A DNA stretch of 64,000 nucleotides. Source: Termitomyces sp. T153. Its lineage: Eukaryota; Basidiomycota; Agaricomycetes; Agaricales; Lyophyllaceae. Both the position numbers and the translations under genes were made by a program. Under the pieces are notes generated by a model. The model was not told where the DNA came from. It was given only the letters and a program-made list of their open reading frames with translations, and made no database searches. The first letter of the stretch is position 1. Every line of letters starts with the position of its first letter. Where the stretch lies: assembly GCA_018296165.2 (NCBI GenBank), contig JACKQL020000083.1, positions 124,001-188,000 of the forward strand, written 5' to 3'. Below, piece by piece: positions 1 through 11,020 of this stretch.

Positions 1-1500
1 GACCATCCCAGTTTCCCCACCAGATGTCCTGGAGGATGTCTACCTCTGCTCCCTCAATGGCTAGACCTTCCATGGCTTGGATTGTGAACAGTTTGGGGTG
101 GAGGAGCACAATGTTGCTGTTGTCCTCCCCCTCCATGCTGTGGTCTGCTCTCTGAGACAGGGCATCTGGTTTCCCCATACTCTGGCCAGGCTTGTGATGC
201 AACAAGAAGTCAAAATTGGCTAGGTAAAGGGACCATTGGGCCTGTTAGCAGTTGAGCTTCTTGGCTGTCCAGAAGTATTCAAGGTTCTTATAATCCATCC
301 AGACCTTGAACTTATGCTGCATGCCTTCCAGGAAGTGCCACCACTCCTCAAATGACTGGATGATGGCCAGCATCTCCTTGTCATGAATCTTGTAGTTCCA
401 CTCTACCATGTTTAGGCTCTTGGAGTAGAAGGCCACTGGATGCCACTTTCCATCCTCTGGGAATTGCTATGAAAGAACAGCCCCAGTAGCAAAGTTGGAG
501 CTGTCAGCTTCTACTTAGAGAGGGGAGTTATTGTCTGGAAAGAGGAGAATGGGTCCCAAGATCACAGTGTGCTTGAGGGCATCAAAGGCCATCTGCTCCA
601 GGGGCCTCCAACTTCACACAATGTCCTTCCCAGTGAGGTTGAATAGTGGGCAGGCATGATGTAAGGATTCCTGGATGAATCTCTAGTAGAAGTTTGCAAA
701 ATCCAGGAACACCTGCACCTCCTTCTTGTTCTTGGGCTCCAGCCACTCCACCATGCCTGCTACCTTTACCAGGTCCATCTCTGCAGCTCTGTGCACAATG
801 ATCAGGCCAAGGTACTCAATCTGGGTCTGCTCAAACTTGCACTTCTCTGGTTTGAAGTAGAGCTGGTGCTGGCAGAGACATTCCAAGATGAGGTGAGTGA
901 TCTGACAGTGCTCTTCCAGTGTTTTGGTATAGATGAGAATGTCATTGAGGTATACACACACTATGCCCTCTGCAATGAGGTCCCAGAAAATGTTGTTCAT
1001 CATTGTCTGGAAGATGGCTGGGCTGTTGGTGAGTCCAAAGAACATAACAAGAGGTTTGAACAATCCCTAGTTGGTCCAGAAGGTGGCCTTCCATTTGTCT
1101 CCCTCCTGGATATACATGTTGTTATAGCCCCACCAGATGTCCAGTTTAGTGAAGTATCACACACCCTGGAGGTTGTTGATGAGCTTGGAGATGAGGGGGA
1201 GGGGATGGCAGTTCTTCACCATCATGGCATTGAGAACCCAATAGTCCTGGACCAGTCAGAACAAGCCATCTTTCTTCTTGATGAAGAAGACAGGAGAAGC
1301 CATTGGAGACTTGGAAGAGTGTATGTGACTGGAGTCCAGTTTCTCTTGCAGGAAGGCATTGAGCTCATCCTGCTCTCTGGGCACTAGTGGGTAGACTTTA
1401 CAGCTGGAGGGCATGGAATCAGGCAGTAGTTCAATGGCATGGTCCTACTGCTTGTGCCCTAGAAGTGAGTTGAACAAAGCTTTGGAGAAAACATCCTCAA
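1..1500 (-). pseudogene. Ty3/Gypsy pol: reverse transcriptase and RNase H remnant
   Basis: Going leftward from about 1500 the minus strand shows a typical RT lead-in (FEDVFSK, then DHAIEL), the substrate-binding region, the FGLTNSPAIFQ block (about 1020), the catalytic box near 940-950, and the EKCKF...YLGLI block (about 830). RNase H follows at 245-436, recognisable from FYSKSLNMVEWNY, KEMLAI and the YKNLEYF segment. The catalytic box reads Y-L-N-D instead of the family Y-L-D-D. In-frame stops occur, for example before GLFKPLV near 1068 and after FANFY near 683. This is a non-functional remnant; its products would have copied element RNA into DNA. Confidence 0.85.
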
Positions 1501-2037
1501 ATGCATGGAGGTAGAGGGATACAACATCTCAGAACTCTCAGAGCATGGCATTGGCAGGGAATGCCTGGGCCAGATGCTGGGATGTGGTCTGGCTACTCCA
1601 GATCTCTAGAGCAAATGGCAGGGAATGTACAGTGGTTGCATAGATCCAGTACCCCACCTCTACTGCTATGTCTGGGAGCTCCAGCTCATATATGCCACCA
1701 AACTCTTCCCTACATTCCTCCCTCAGGGCTCCACTACTACTCTGGTCATCCTCATAGAGGGCCTCTCTACAAGGGAACACCAGAGGTGGGGGATCTAGGA
1801 GGTCCAGATTGGCAAAGGGGAGAGGCCCTGCACAACATGCATGGACAGCCATGTACTCTTGAACTCAAGCCCAGCATTCTTCCCTGTCCTTGACAGCACA
1901 GGCAAAGCACTTCTGAGGGCACCTGCTCATGGTTACCTCAACCTTGGTTCAATCTACTTGCAGAGCTATACAAAACCAAGGATCATGTCCTGCCTACCCA
2001 AGCTGGTAATGGCAAAAATGGCATGCTCTACATGATT

Positions 2038-2298
2038 TCAATAATGGAGGATGAGGTCAAAGTCAACTACAGAGCTGATGGCACCTGCTTTGTTGGGTGT
2101 TCTGTCAATGTTGTAGACTGGAATGGGCTTGGGGAGAGGCTGCTTGGTTAGGCTGTAGCACTTGACAAACTCTGAGTCCAAGAACAGTCCCATTGCTCTG
2201 CTATCTAAAAGAGTGGTGACTCTACAGATTTTCTGGGTGTCTGTGGTCTCTATCTCCATATCAAGGCACAGGGAGTTGGCAGACAGGCTTGAAGCCAT
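2038..2298 (-). pseudogene. Ty3/Gypsy retropepsin-like protease remnant
   Basis: The segment TTLLDSRAMGLFLD is recognisable as the aspartic-protease active-site loop, normally D-S/T-G-A-T followed by a hydrophobic stretch. Here it reads D-S-R-A-M at about 2191-2205, so the conserved Gly and Thr after the Asp-Ser are lost. Both changes are what C-to-T decay at CpG sites on the two strands would give (AGC GGA to AGC AGA, and ACG to ATG). Its place between the zinc knuckle and RT fits a gag-pol order. Confidence 0.65.
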
Positions 2299-2350
2299 TA
2301 CATACTGTCAGGGCATTTGGTGCACCCAGGTGGGGCAGTACTGACAGACC

Positions 2351-3758
2351 TTAGTAGGTACTGGAGAGCTGGGTGGGGGCTATGGAGTTGGTATTTGTAC
2401 ATTTGAAGGGGTCTTCTGTCTTAGAATGAGGAGCATCAGAAAAGGCAATTTCATTTTCTAACAACAGACACAAGAATTTGTTAGCATTCAGCAATGGAAG
2501 CATACACCTCATCTGTTGCTCAACCAAAAATCCTCCTCCAGCTCCAGGGGTGATGCACAAGTGCTGATCTCCTCCAGGGTCAACTCTGGTATCAGCTTGT
2601 CTGGTGACAGAGCTCCAGCAGCATTCTTTGCAGCCAGCAGTTGCAGAAGAGGCTCCTCCTGCTCCACTGTAGAGAGGTAACATGCCTCCAGACCCAAGGG
2701 GCAGTGTTGTGCAAGATGCCCAGGCTTCTGGCATCTCTGGCACAGTAGTGGCACAGCACAGAGCTGTCTGGCTGCATCCACATCCATGGGGATGCACAGC
2801 AGCAGGGGGCATGCTGTGGGGATGGCAGGAGTAGGGGCAGGCATTGGGCAAGCAGGTACAGGGTGGTGGAGGCTATTGACTGGAGCTGAGCACAGCACAG
2901 AATGTGGGTGGTGGAGCTCTCTCCAGATCTCCATAAGTTGCCACTAATCCTGAGCTACCTTGTACCATGAAGCAATCCTTTTATTGTCCAGGCAGCCCTC
3001 TACAAGATTGTCAATGTGTTCCACTAGCATGGGGTGCAGGCCATCCTAGAATGTGAGACATAACTGAAGGCTGTCGGAGTAGGCAGCTTGCTCAACCAGT
3101 GCCTGGAAGGAGTTGATGTACTTGTCCAGCATACACTTCCCTTGCCTATATTGCTCCCTGTCACATAGTGTCAAGGCAGCAGTTTTGGCATGGTCTAGCA
3201 GGAAAAACTCCATGCAGAAGTCCTTCTTGAAGGTGGCCTAGTCCAGGAAACTTCCAACACCTCTGAGGCAATGGAAAACTTGTAACATGTAGGTGGAGGC
3301 ATGTTCAGTCTTCATGTACAACAGTATCCAGGCTATTTTCAATGCATTGGAGTCAAAGGTGTCCCTACTGAGGTGGATGTAGGTGAGGCAGGATTGGAGG
3401 AAACATTTCCTGCCAGAGCAAGCACCATCATATGCATCTGGTAGTGTGGGGTGCAGAATCTGCAGCCATAGGGTCACTAGAGCTGCAGAGGCAGGTGCAA
3501 AAGCAGTCAGGGCTGGTTCCACAGCTGGGGGAGGTGTGAGATAGGAGGTAGGCATTCAAGCAGTGCCTGGAGCAATTGGGAGATAAGATCTGTGGTTTGA
3601 CAGAGGGTGGAGAGTTTGGTTGTGTGGTGGGTGAGAGATGATTGTGTTGATTGCACCTGGGTTTCTAGGTGTAGCAGGCAGGTCCAGGCTTCATCTTGTG
3701 GAGCCAGAGCCTCTGAGGGTGTGTCTGGGTTGGTGAGCTGAGACATAGAACTCTGCAA
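2351..3758 (-). pseudogene. Ty3/Gypsy gag-like region with CCHC zinc knuckle
   Basis: Frames on the minus strand contain a start-like MQSSMSQL at 3758, a capsid-like region at about 2950-3560 (a YINSFQALVEQAAYSD-like stretch is readable near 3100), and a C-x2-C-x4-H-x4-C knuckle (CQRCQKPGHLAQHC) near 2700-2745. The frame changes several times and stops are present. In intact elements this protein packages element RNA; here it is inert. Confidence 0.75.
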
Positions 3759-3892
3759 TGCTTAATCTTGGTGGGGAAGTGACAGATAGTGGCTCAGAGG
3801 TTCCTTGTGGCTGTGAGGGGCTTTCAGACCAGTTTTAGGAGACTTGTTCTGCTGTAAGGGCAACCTCTGGGGTGGTGGATCTGAGTCACACA

Positions 3893-3974
3893 GCTAGCAG
3901 AGGGGAATCCAAAGTATATTAGCAAGTAGTAGACAATAATACAACAGTAACTAATCACCTAGCAGAGGGGAATC
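3893..3974. repeat. 16-bp direct repeat 66 bp apart at the junction of two elements
   Basis: The string CTAGCAGAGGGGAATC occurs at 3893 and again at 3959, flanking 50 bp of AT-rich sequence. It lies where the Ty3 gag region ends and the DIRS-like element begins. It could be an element terminus, a residual LTR edge or a local duplication; I cannot tell which. Confidence 0.5.
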
Positions 3975-4008
3975 TGAAGAGAACAAGTCTGCTTGGTGCA
4001 GTGCATCA

Positions 4009-5500
4009 GTGGGCAGTGGAGGCATGGAAACAGCTATACAGATGACTGGAGCTACTCCTAACCCTAAGGAAGTAATCAATGAGGTAATACAGAAAGTCCT
4101 GCAGTTCTCCAGAGATCTTGATGGCTCTGGAACAAGCCTCAGAGATGTCAAACAAGCTGCAGAGATGCTGGAACAAGTTGCAGAGGTCAGAAATGGAAGT
4201 CTTCTGACAGTAGCCAGTAGGCAAACATGTGAACTGTTTGCTTCATCACCATTCAACAACTTTTGGGCATCACTCATTAGGGCAGGGTCATGCAAGCACT
4301 CCTCAAAACTTCACTGCATCCACCACTTCTCATGGATGGATGGGAGTTCCATTAACAATGGACTATCAGATGCAGAGGCCACTATAGAATACAACATATT
4401 TGAATGTGCAGTATGAGACCTCATTGCATCAGGGCTGGGCTCCCTCATGTTGAAAGTAGACCTCAAGTCAGTGTTTTGCCACATCCCTGTCCATTTCACT
4501 GACTGGCATCTTCTCAGGTTTGAGTGGCTTGGTAAGCTCAACCACAATGTAGTCCTCACATTTGGTGCATGCTTGGCACTCTATATCTTCAATCTGTTTG
4601 CAGAGGCACTTCACTGGATCCTCCAATGAAACATTCCAGCCCACATGTGCCACTACCTTGACAACTTCCTTGCCCTTCCCCTGCCTCTCTGCTTCTTCTC
4701 TCATCCATGAATCTCTTGCCTGGGCACTCAAGGTAAGCTTTCAGCTAGGTCTATTGTTGCAGCCTTCCAAACTAGTAGGATCAGACATGACAATTGAATT
4801 TCTGGGGCTGGAGCTTGATTCAGTTGCCATGGAGGCCTACTTTCCCTATAACAAGCTGAAGTATCTATGGGAACTCACAGCATGGGTCTCTCATCATCAA
4901 TGCACCTGCTACTGGATGAGCTAACTGGGTTTCTCCAGTTTGCATTTTAAGGCATACCAGTAGTTCATGTGTTCATCTGGGGACTGTACAACTTTGCTGC
5001 AGCCTTTCCCACTTCCCCATTCTCCTCACACCACATCTCAAAGCTGGCTTGCCAGGACATTGAATGGTGGAGTGCTGTTGCACCTCTATGGACTGGAGTA
5101 TGCCTCTTCTCCCCATCATGCCACAGGATCAACATCTATGCAGATGCCAGTGGCTCCAAGGGCTTGGGGGAAATTAGTTTGCAGCACACTGCCCCCAACA
5201 GCTTCAACACAAGCATATCCAGGCCAAGGAGATGTTTGCCATAATCTACACCATTCTTAGTTGGGGGGATCAGTTCAGAGGACACCACATCAACAATGAA
5301 GCTGTCTAGAATATGATTTGCAATAAGTCCATTAGATCTGCTGCCACCATGAAATTTGTCCACTATTTGATTGCTCTGGCATGCTGCATTGACTTTTCAT
5401 TTTCTTCTGAGTGGCTTTCATTGTCTGAGAATTCTATCACTGATGCTGCTTCCCATTTTTCTTTTACTCACATGCTCTCCATTGCTCTGTGGCTAACCCA
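4009..5500 (+). pseudogene. DIRS-like reverse transcriptase / RNase H remnant
   Basis: Fragments in shifting frames read as one protein: HHFSWMDGSSINNG (about 4321), LMLKVDLKSVF (about 4447), IFNLFAEALHWIL (about 4590), the catalytic box at 4654-4665, LLLQPSK...IEFLGLELDSVAMEA (about 4750-4830), FIWGLYNFAAAFP (about 4972), then an RNase H start IYADASGSKGLG (about 5130) and IRSAATMKFVHYLIAL (about 5330). The catalytic box reads Y-L-D-N where the family has Y-L-D-D. Several frames must be joined, so it cannot be expressed. Confidence 0.8.
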
Positions 5501-7662
5501 GAAACTGGGCTCAAAGTGCCTTCAGCTTGGTGGTACTAGCAGAACCAACATCACCCCCAGACCATCACTTTTTACCTTTGGCATGGCCTTGTCTCCAGCA
5601 CACAATGAACTTACTCAACAGGCCAACAACAATTTATCCTGCACATTCAACTCTACAACCTATACAACCTTGATGGCTCCATTTTACCTGCAGCCAAACT
5701 AGCTTATCTTGGGTGGCAAGCCTTGGTGGCCATATCCAGCCCAAAACAATCAAAACCTACCTCTCCACAGTGCACTCCCTTCATGTTAATGCCAACCTCT
5801 CCTTCTTTGCTGTTGAGTCCCCTCTTGTTTGATGTCTTATCAGAGGCATCAAGCAATACCATGGCAAATACAATAATCAGCCAGTACAGCCCATCACACT
5901 TCCCATCCTCACTGCCTTGCTCTCCCAGCTCAGACCAGGTATTGTCCCCTGGGCAGTGTACATGGCATGCTGCCTTGCTCAGGCCTGCTCCAATCTGGCA
6001 AGTTCACAATGGATGAGGATGACAAATGTCAGGTTCTACTGACCATGGGGCCTCAGCTTGATTGGGCAAGTCCTTACTAGGTGGACCTGATGTTCTGCAC
6101 TTATAACCTAGCACTCTTGGGAGGTCTGGACTTCAGGTACTTGTGAAGATGAGCTAAGGGGAGCAGTCTGAGCAAGTCTGGGGTAGTCTGTGGGAGTCTA
6201 AGACAAGGTACAAAGAAGGGTTGGGTTTGAGGAAGACTCAGATACAAGTCCAGAGGCAAATACAGAGGGTGTGGGGCAAGTGGGAGCCACATGAGTGATA
6301 GGAGTGGGGCCAGAGATTGATGGGGGATCAATCAATGTTGATGGGTTCTGGGACCAAGCATAGGGCAAGGTCTGGGGTGAATTATGAGTGTATAAGGTCA
6401 TAAAAGTATGATTGGAGTTTGTAACAAAGTTAGAGTTGAAAGGGATTCAGGCAACAATAAAGGAAACAGAGGCAGATGAGACAAGACAGAGTTGAGACAA
6501 GACAGAGACAGGAACAGAATAGAATTGAGACAAGACATGAGACTGGAGACAGAAATAGAAATGGAGACAAGGCCAGAAAATGTAACAGAAACAAATGTAA
6601 CAAGAAACAAGTAACTACAAGTAATATCAAGCCTACCATAACAGATATTACTCTATGACTTATGTACTAACTACATGAACTCCTCTGGGGCTGGGGTGCA
6701 ACAGCAGGGCTTGTCAGAGCCATGCAGAACCAAAAGGTGTTGGTTCTGATCAGATGGCAAGCCACAGTGATATTCTGATGGGAACTGATAGGAATGCAGA
6801 CCACCTCAGGATCATTGGGATGTTCTGGACTGGTCAGGCAAGTTTGGGTGACAAGTCAGTGATGTATGCCAGGATCAGGAACAGTGTCAGAGGGGCCTGG
6901 GTTTGGGAGGAGAAGAGGGATTGATAGGGCCCACAGAGAACATGTCAAGGTTTGCCAGGGGGCCTTTGGGGTTTGCTGGGAAAGTGTTGGAGTTAGCTGG
7001 AGTGGGTGCTGTGGGTGACCAAAGATTGGGGTGAGTTGGGGGGTGTTGGTGGGAACTCTGGGGTAGCTTGGGGAGAAGTCCAGATGTCTGGGAGTGGGTC
7101 ATGACAGCAAATACAATGCTGGCCTCAACCTCTCTCAAGGCTCAGTACAGTTCCTACCCAACTTCAAGAATGCCACACATGCTAGACTCACTCTTCCTGC
7201 TTCAAAAACCAATCCCTTCCATAAAGGCATCACAATCACAATCACAATTGCAGCTGCCCCCAGGCTTCCCACCTGTCCCATTGCTGGTCTTAAAACCATG
7301 TACACTGAACTGCGATATGAATCCAATGCCCCACTATTCAAACAACCAGATGAGAAGGCCCTCTCATACTCCTACTTTGTTGATACAATCTGAGACACAC
7401 TCTCACAAGCAGGATTCAACCCCAAATAGTATGTGAGACATAGCTTCATTAATGACACAGCCTCAGCTGCTGCCACCACTGGCTATTCAGATTATGATAT
7501 TCAGCTCCTGGGATGATGGTGCAGTGACTCCTACAAACTTTACATCAAAAATGATCCCAACAGAATCCTCCACCTCTCCTACCTCTTTCACATGGCCTAT
7601 TCCCATCTCATCCCTTTTGAACCTCTGGCTCTTTGGAACTACACAGCTTTGGCTTGAGTTTT
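5500..7662 (+). pseudogene. DIRS-like tyrosine recombinase, split by an LTR insertion
   Basis: The N-terminal half is readable at about 5500-6026 (for example IKQYHGKYNNQPVQPITLP near 5850 in one frame). The C-terminal half is at 7107-7662: LTLPASKTNPF (about 7190), KALSYSYFVDTI (about 7355), a histidine-box region HSF (about 7441), and SDSYKLYI (about 7520), ending WNYTALA and a stop near 7656. The two halves are separated by the solo LTR at 6027-7106. An in-frame TGA at 7514-7516 lies in the conserved LLG-x-W segment. This enzyme would integrate the circular DNA copy of the element by site-specific recombination; it is inactive here. Confidence 0.75.
6027..7106. mobile_element. Solo LTR (about 1,080 bp) inserted in the DIRS recombinase
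   Basis: The insert begins TGTCA at 6027 and ends TGACA at 7102-7106, the TG...CA inverted ends of LTRs. It is flanked by ACAAA (6022-6026) and GCAAA (7107-7111), a 5-bp target duplication with one transition. Removing it restores continuity between the two recombinase halves. No convincing protein is encoded inside. A solo LTR arises by recombination between the two LTRs of a full element, so an LTR retrotransposon jumped into the DIRS copy after that copy had integrated. Confidence 0.75.
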
Positions 7663-7812
7663 GGCCCTCTCTCTCAGGAGAGGAAACCAGCACTCAAGAA
7701 CTAAATAGGATTCAAGAAATCACATTTCTTTCTGCAACTACACAATCAACCTTTTTAAGTTCCATCCCTCTCTTGTCTTTCCTCATTCTCTCAGGATGCA
7801 GTGAATTAATGG
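7652..7812 (+). repeat. DIRS-family 3' repeat block, CpG-depleted copy
   Basis: This block starts at the recombinase stop (TTGAGTTTTGGCCCTCTCTC) and is strongly similar to 13793-13955. Where the other copy has CpG (for example TCTCGGGAG, GGCGCTC, CTACGCGATCGACC), this copy has CpA or TpG (TCTCAGGAG, AGCACTC, CTACACAATCAACC). It was probably part of the element's terminal repeat system. Confidence 0.8.
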
Positions 7813-7980
7813 TGTGAGCCAGGTGAAGTGGAGGTTGCCTATAGTTAATTTGGGCAAAGTTGGATCACCAAATTCCCATTAACTCATCACATATCACCAT
7901 CTAATTGTCTCCACTGGCCCCTCTCTCCTCCATTGTGTATATTTTCTTATATATACACCTGTGGGTAGCAATGTGGACAA

Positions 7981-8081
7981 CTTCATTGTCTCACTCTGCA
8001 CTGGCAGATGAGTTCTTAATACTTGATTTACAGCTTCATTGTCTCACTCTGCACTCACAGGTAAGTCCTTAATACTTGATT
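7981..8081 (+). repeat. 53-bp tandem duplication near DIRS 3' end
   Basis: Two copies, at 7981-8028 and 8034-8081, share CTTCATTGTCTCACTCTGCACT and TTAATACTTGATT. A third related block, with CpG retained, is at 13640-13668. Its position downstream of the recombinase and the shared block suggest it is part of the 3' terminal repeats. Confidence 0.7.
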
Positions 8082-8655
8082 GCCACTACTCTGTAGTGGG
8101 TTTTTACCATTTGAAAAAAAAATGTCTAGCCCTCTTTTTTTTTTCTTATCATGTGTGCTTCCCATGCCATGTACTCCTTTCTTCCTTATGATTTGTTGCA
8201 TTGCTTTGCACTAGAGCATATTTGCAATTGGCCCCACCAGCCAAATCAACAAAAATTTGAGTGCTCCACAACCAAAATTTGGTTTGTCCTAACATGGAAA
8301 GCATAACACAGCAGTTCCCATGATGAAAGGTAATCTGTCAGGTCTGATTACCATCTTAACAATGGCAAGTCATAGCCAATTGCTGCAATTTCTTGTTGCT
8401 GCTGTGCCTCTATATCACAAGTGCCTTCTCCACCACCTATTCTCAATGTGGCCACCATTGGTGGCCTCTCTCATTTTCTGTATGGAATTGATACTATGGA
8501 CCAGGTTGCTGTGTTCATGCCAATCACTCCAATTGACAAGCAACCTTCATGGCCAGAGCAAGGAGGGAGATGGATTGATAAGGAATGGTCAGATTTTTAA
8601 CAGACAGAGATGCTCTGTGGAGATTTAGGTAATGTAAGCTATATGGTATCAAAAA
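8082..8655. other. CpG-poor stretch without a recognisable gene
   Basis: This stretch lies between the DIRS 3' repeats and the Harbinger remnant. It contains A/T homopolymers near 8116-8142 and one short open frame (8320-8628) without recognisable similarity. It may contain the left end of the Harbinger element, but no terminal inverted repeat was found. Confidence 0.5.
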
Positions 8656-9593
8656 GTGCATTCATTCATATCACAAAAATTTACAGCACATGAAATATAT
8701 GACTTGATCAAGGCCCTTGAAATACCTAAGATAATCCATACTCAAAGCAGATATACTTTTTCTTTGGTTGAAGCATTTTGTCTTTTGTGTGCTTGCTTTC
8801 AATCAGCTGGTGATCCCTACTGTCTAGCAATGATATATAACTGATCCCAATCAGGAGTCTCTGAGTGTGTCAACAAGCTTGTAGAATTCCTTGATGAGCA
8901 GTGGGAACACCTTCTCTAATGTAATGATCAATTTCTTCTACACCCATTGAAGCTCAAGCAGTATGCCACTGCTATTCATGATTGTAGTGCTCCAGTCAAA
9001 GAAATCTTTGTATTCATAGACTGTACCATTCATCATATCTGTCATCCAACCTGGTTTCAGCATGTTGCATACAATGGCCATAAGAAGTTTCATGCCTTGA
9101 AATTTCAGGCTGTTATGCTTCCAAATGGCATTATTGGACATCTCTTTGGACCATTTGAGGGAAGATGGAATGATAATTTCCTTCTGACTGAGAGTGGCCT
9201 TCTGGATCAACTTGCTCAGTTTGCATTTCTTGAGAACCTTGATGAAAATGCACCTCAAGAAGAGTGCACATTTCAAATTTTTGGTGGCCCAGCATATGGA
9301 GTTGGTCCACATATTATGAGCCCATTCTCAGGGGTTGGTTGGCACAATGCAGATGGAGTGAAATGCAGAAATGTCAGCAGTGAGAATTGAAGTGGAGCAT
9401 GGTTTTGAATTGTTGCAAATACATGGTGGTTTCTTAATGCAAAATGGAAAATGTGGCTTTATTCCTCCCCAGTTGGTAGATATCATTGGATTGGGGTCTT
9501 ACTAACAAATTCCCTAAACTGCCTTCAACCAAACCAAGTAGCCCAGTATTTTGATTGTCTCCCACTAGGATTGGAAGAATATCTTCATCATTA
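8656..9593 (+). pseudogene. PIF/Harbinger-like DDE transposase remnant
   Basis: The start of the readable region carries FTAHEIYDLIKALEIP and FSLVEAFCLLCA, the N-terminal pattern of these transposases. The open stretch at 8947-9390 carries the DDE_Tnp_4-like core: FVFIDCTIHHICHPT (about 9007), YNGHKKFHALKFQAVMLPNG (about 9070), LFGPFEGRWNDN (about 9140) and IFGGPAYGVGPHIMSPFSG (about 9280). In relatives the PAY segment is preceded by Asp; here it is G-G-P-A-Y, so that catalytic Asp appears lost. Later segments (EHGFELLQIHGG, then scattered matches to about 9593) need frame changes. CpG is nearly absent. Confidence 0.8.
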
Positions 9594-9705
9594 GGACATA
9601 CATGCATCAAGAAAATGTAGTGTTAACTAAAGCAATTATATACAGTTAAAAATAAATGAGTTGTCCAACAAAGAAAAGAGCATGTCAAGATCTGGGATAA
9701 ACATT

Positions 9706-11020
9706 TTACTTGTTGACAATCTGATGGAAAATGCCAAGCAAGTTACTCTGAAACTCCTTTGTATCTTTGTAAGCCTCAGCATACTGCCTATTGTTCAAAT
9801 CCATCTGCTCCAGAATACAAGCTTCATCTTTTTGGTGATGTTTATGCTCCTCTTGAAACATTGACTCAACTGTAAACAGAATCCCATTTGAACCTGAATA
9901 GTGCCCATGTTTAGTTGCACATTTTGGAGATGTGGCATTAGTATGGTTAGATTTCTTCAAGTTAGCTGGCTTAAAGGAAGGCTGTTGGTCTACATCAGAA
10001 TCTGTGTCTGAATATGAGCTGTGAGGGTGATCACTGGATTCTGAAGTTGCACAGTCATGAGAACTAGTCTTAGCACTTTTGGCAGATGTAGCAACAGGAG
10101 AGGGACTTGAGGTGGTAGTAGCAAGTTTCTTTTCATGATAGCAATGAAGAGAGGCTTGAAAAATCACCTCTCTACCTTCTCTGTCCTCATCAGCTTTCTA
10201 AAATATGTTCCCAGTATGTCAGCATCAAAAATACAAATATAAATGAATAATCTGACCTTTTGCATCTTCTCTTGCTTGCCATCTGTCTTGTCCTCATACT
10301 GCTTCTCGATGCTCAAGCATTGATCTACTGGAGCACCAAATGAAATCTCCAAGGATGATCCCTCAATTGCATCAACAATTGCCTTTGGTGCTGTCAATGG
10401 CTCCTGAAAATCCATAATAAAAAATGCAGAAATACACCATGATCATACATACTCAATGCAATGCCAGAACTTCTGTTAGATGGGCCTTGAAGATAGCATT
10501 ACTACCTTGAATCCCAGCCTTTCCATGTTTCCCATTTCCTCTTCCTGCTTTCTATTCTCACCATGACCAGCCTCAAAAAAGTGAACTTTGAGTGCAGTCT
10601 GGACAATTTCAAACAGCTCCTTGGCTGTGAAAGGTGTGGTACATTGTCCCGAGCTGATTTTGTAATGTTATTGATGGGGGTGGCTGTGGACAATATGAGA
10701 GGCACCTGATTAGACATGTCACATGGCTGATTAGATGTGTTGCATGGCTGTTTAGACATGTCATGTGGCTGATCTGACATATCACATAACTGATTTGCCA
10801 CATTGGAATCCGAACTGAGAACAATTTGGGCTCCTAGAGCTGAAGTGAATGTGTCAGGCACTGTGAGACATGCATCAGAGCTGGTATCTGCCCAAATGTT
10901 CAGAGGTTGAGAGGTGGGGTAAGTAAGAGAACAAGGTGCCAATGCCAAGCCAGTATGGCTGTTGGATAGATCCTGACTCTTAGGGCAGCTGAAGTCAAGT
11001 ACACCAGTGTATGATATCAT
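9706..11020 (-). pseudogene. Second ORF of unknown function next to the Harbinger remnant
   Basis: Minus-strand open stretches at 10502-11020, 10164-10415 and 9706-10167 may be exons or broken pieces of one gene. The last has a Ser/Thr-rich middle and a C-terminus MDLNNRQYAEAYKDTKEFQ, plausible as a helical segment. PIF/Harbinger elements usually carry a second, Myb/SANT-like gene, often divergent from the transposase, so this could be that partner, but I do not see a clear Myb/SANT tryptophan pattern. It has a seven-residue repeat (variants of QPCDMSN) near 10707-10790. CpG is scarce, as in its neighbours. Confidence 0.4.
10707..10790 (-). repeat. 21-bp tandem repeat, four units, in frame
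   Basis: Four diverged units of 21 bp start at 10707, 10728, 10749 and 10770 and share a TGATTAGACATGTCACATGG-type core. On the minus strand they encode a heptapeptide repeat (variants of QPCDMSN). The length divisible by three suggests the array grew inside a coding frame. Confidence 0.75.

Larger units (their letters stand above)
1..3760 (-). mobile_element. Ty3/Gypsy LTR retrotransposon, decayed, truncated by left window edge
   Basis: Reading right to left, the minus strand gives a gag-like region, a CCHC zinc knuckle, a retropepsin-like stretch, reverse transcriptase and RNase H, the Ty3/Gypsy order. The element leaves the window inside the pol segment between RNase H and integrase; no integrase core is present. 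Many stops and frame changes interrupt the reading, so it is dead. The 5' LTR that should lie to the right of gag was not identified: the sequence passes into a different element near 3957. CpG dinucleotides are almost absent. Class assignment is firm; the right boundary is approximate. Confidence 0.85.
3957..8085 (+). mobile_element. DIRS-like (tyrosine recombinase) retroelement, decayed, nested insertion
   Basis: The plus strand encodes, in order, an N-terminal region, RT (YLDD-type), RNase H and a tyrosine-recombinase-like protein, and no DDE integrase. This is the DIRS/Ngaro/PAT layout. The recombinase is split by a 1,080-bp solo LTR. After the recombinase stop come two repeat blocks (about 7652-7812 and 7981-8081) that recur at 13.6-13.96 kb, as expected for split or inverted terminal repeats of this group. 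Multiple stops and near-total CpG loss show it is inactive. The left boundary is approximate. Confidence 0.8.

Noticed and set aside
791..1387. A 198-codon plus-strand open frame
   Set aside because: It lies opposite the recognisable Ty3 reverse transcriptase and has no motif; it is the mirror of the RT.
10707..10790. Regular repeats considered as a CRISPR array
   Set aside because: Contiguous 21-bp units without spacers, in a eukaryotic transposon; it is a coding minisatellite.
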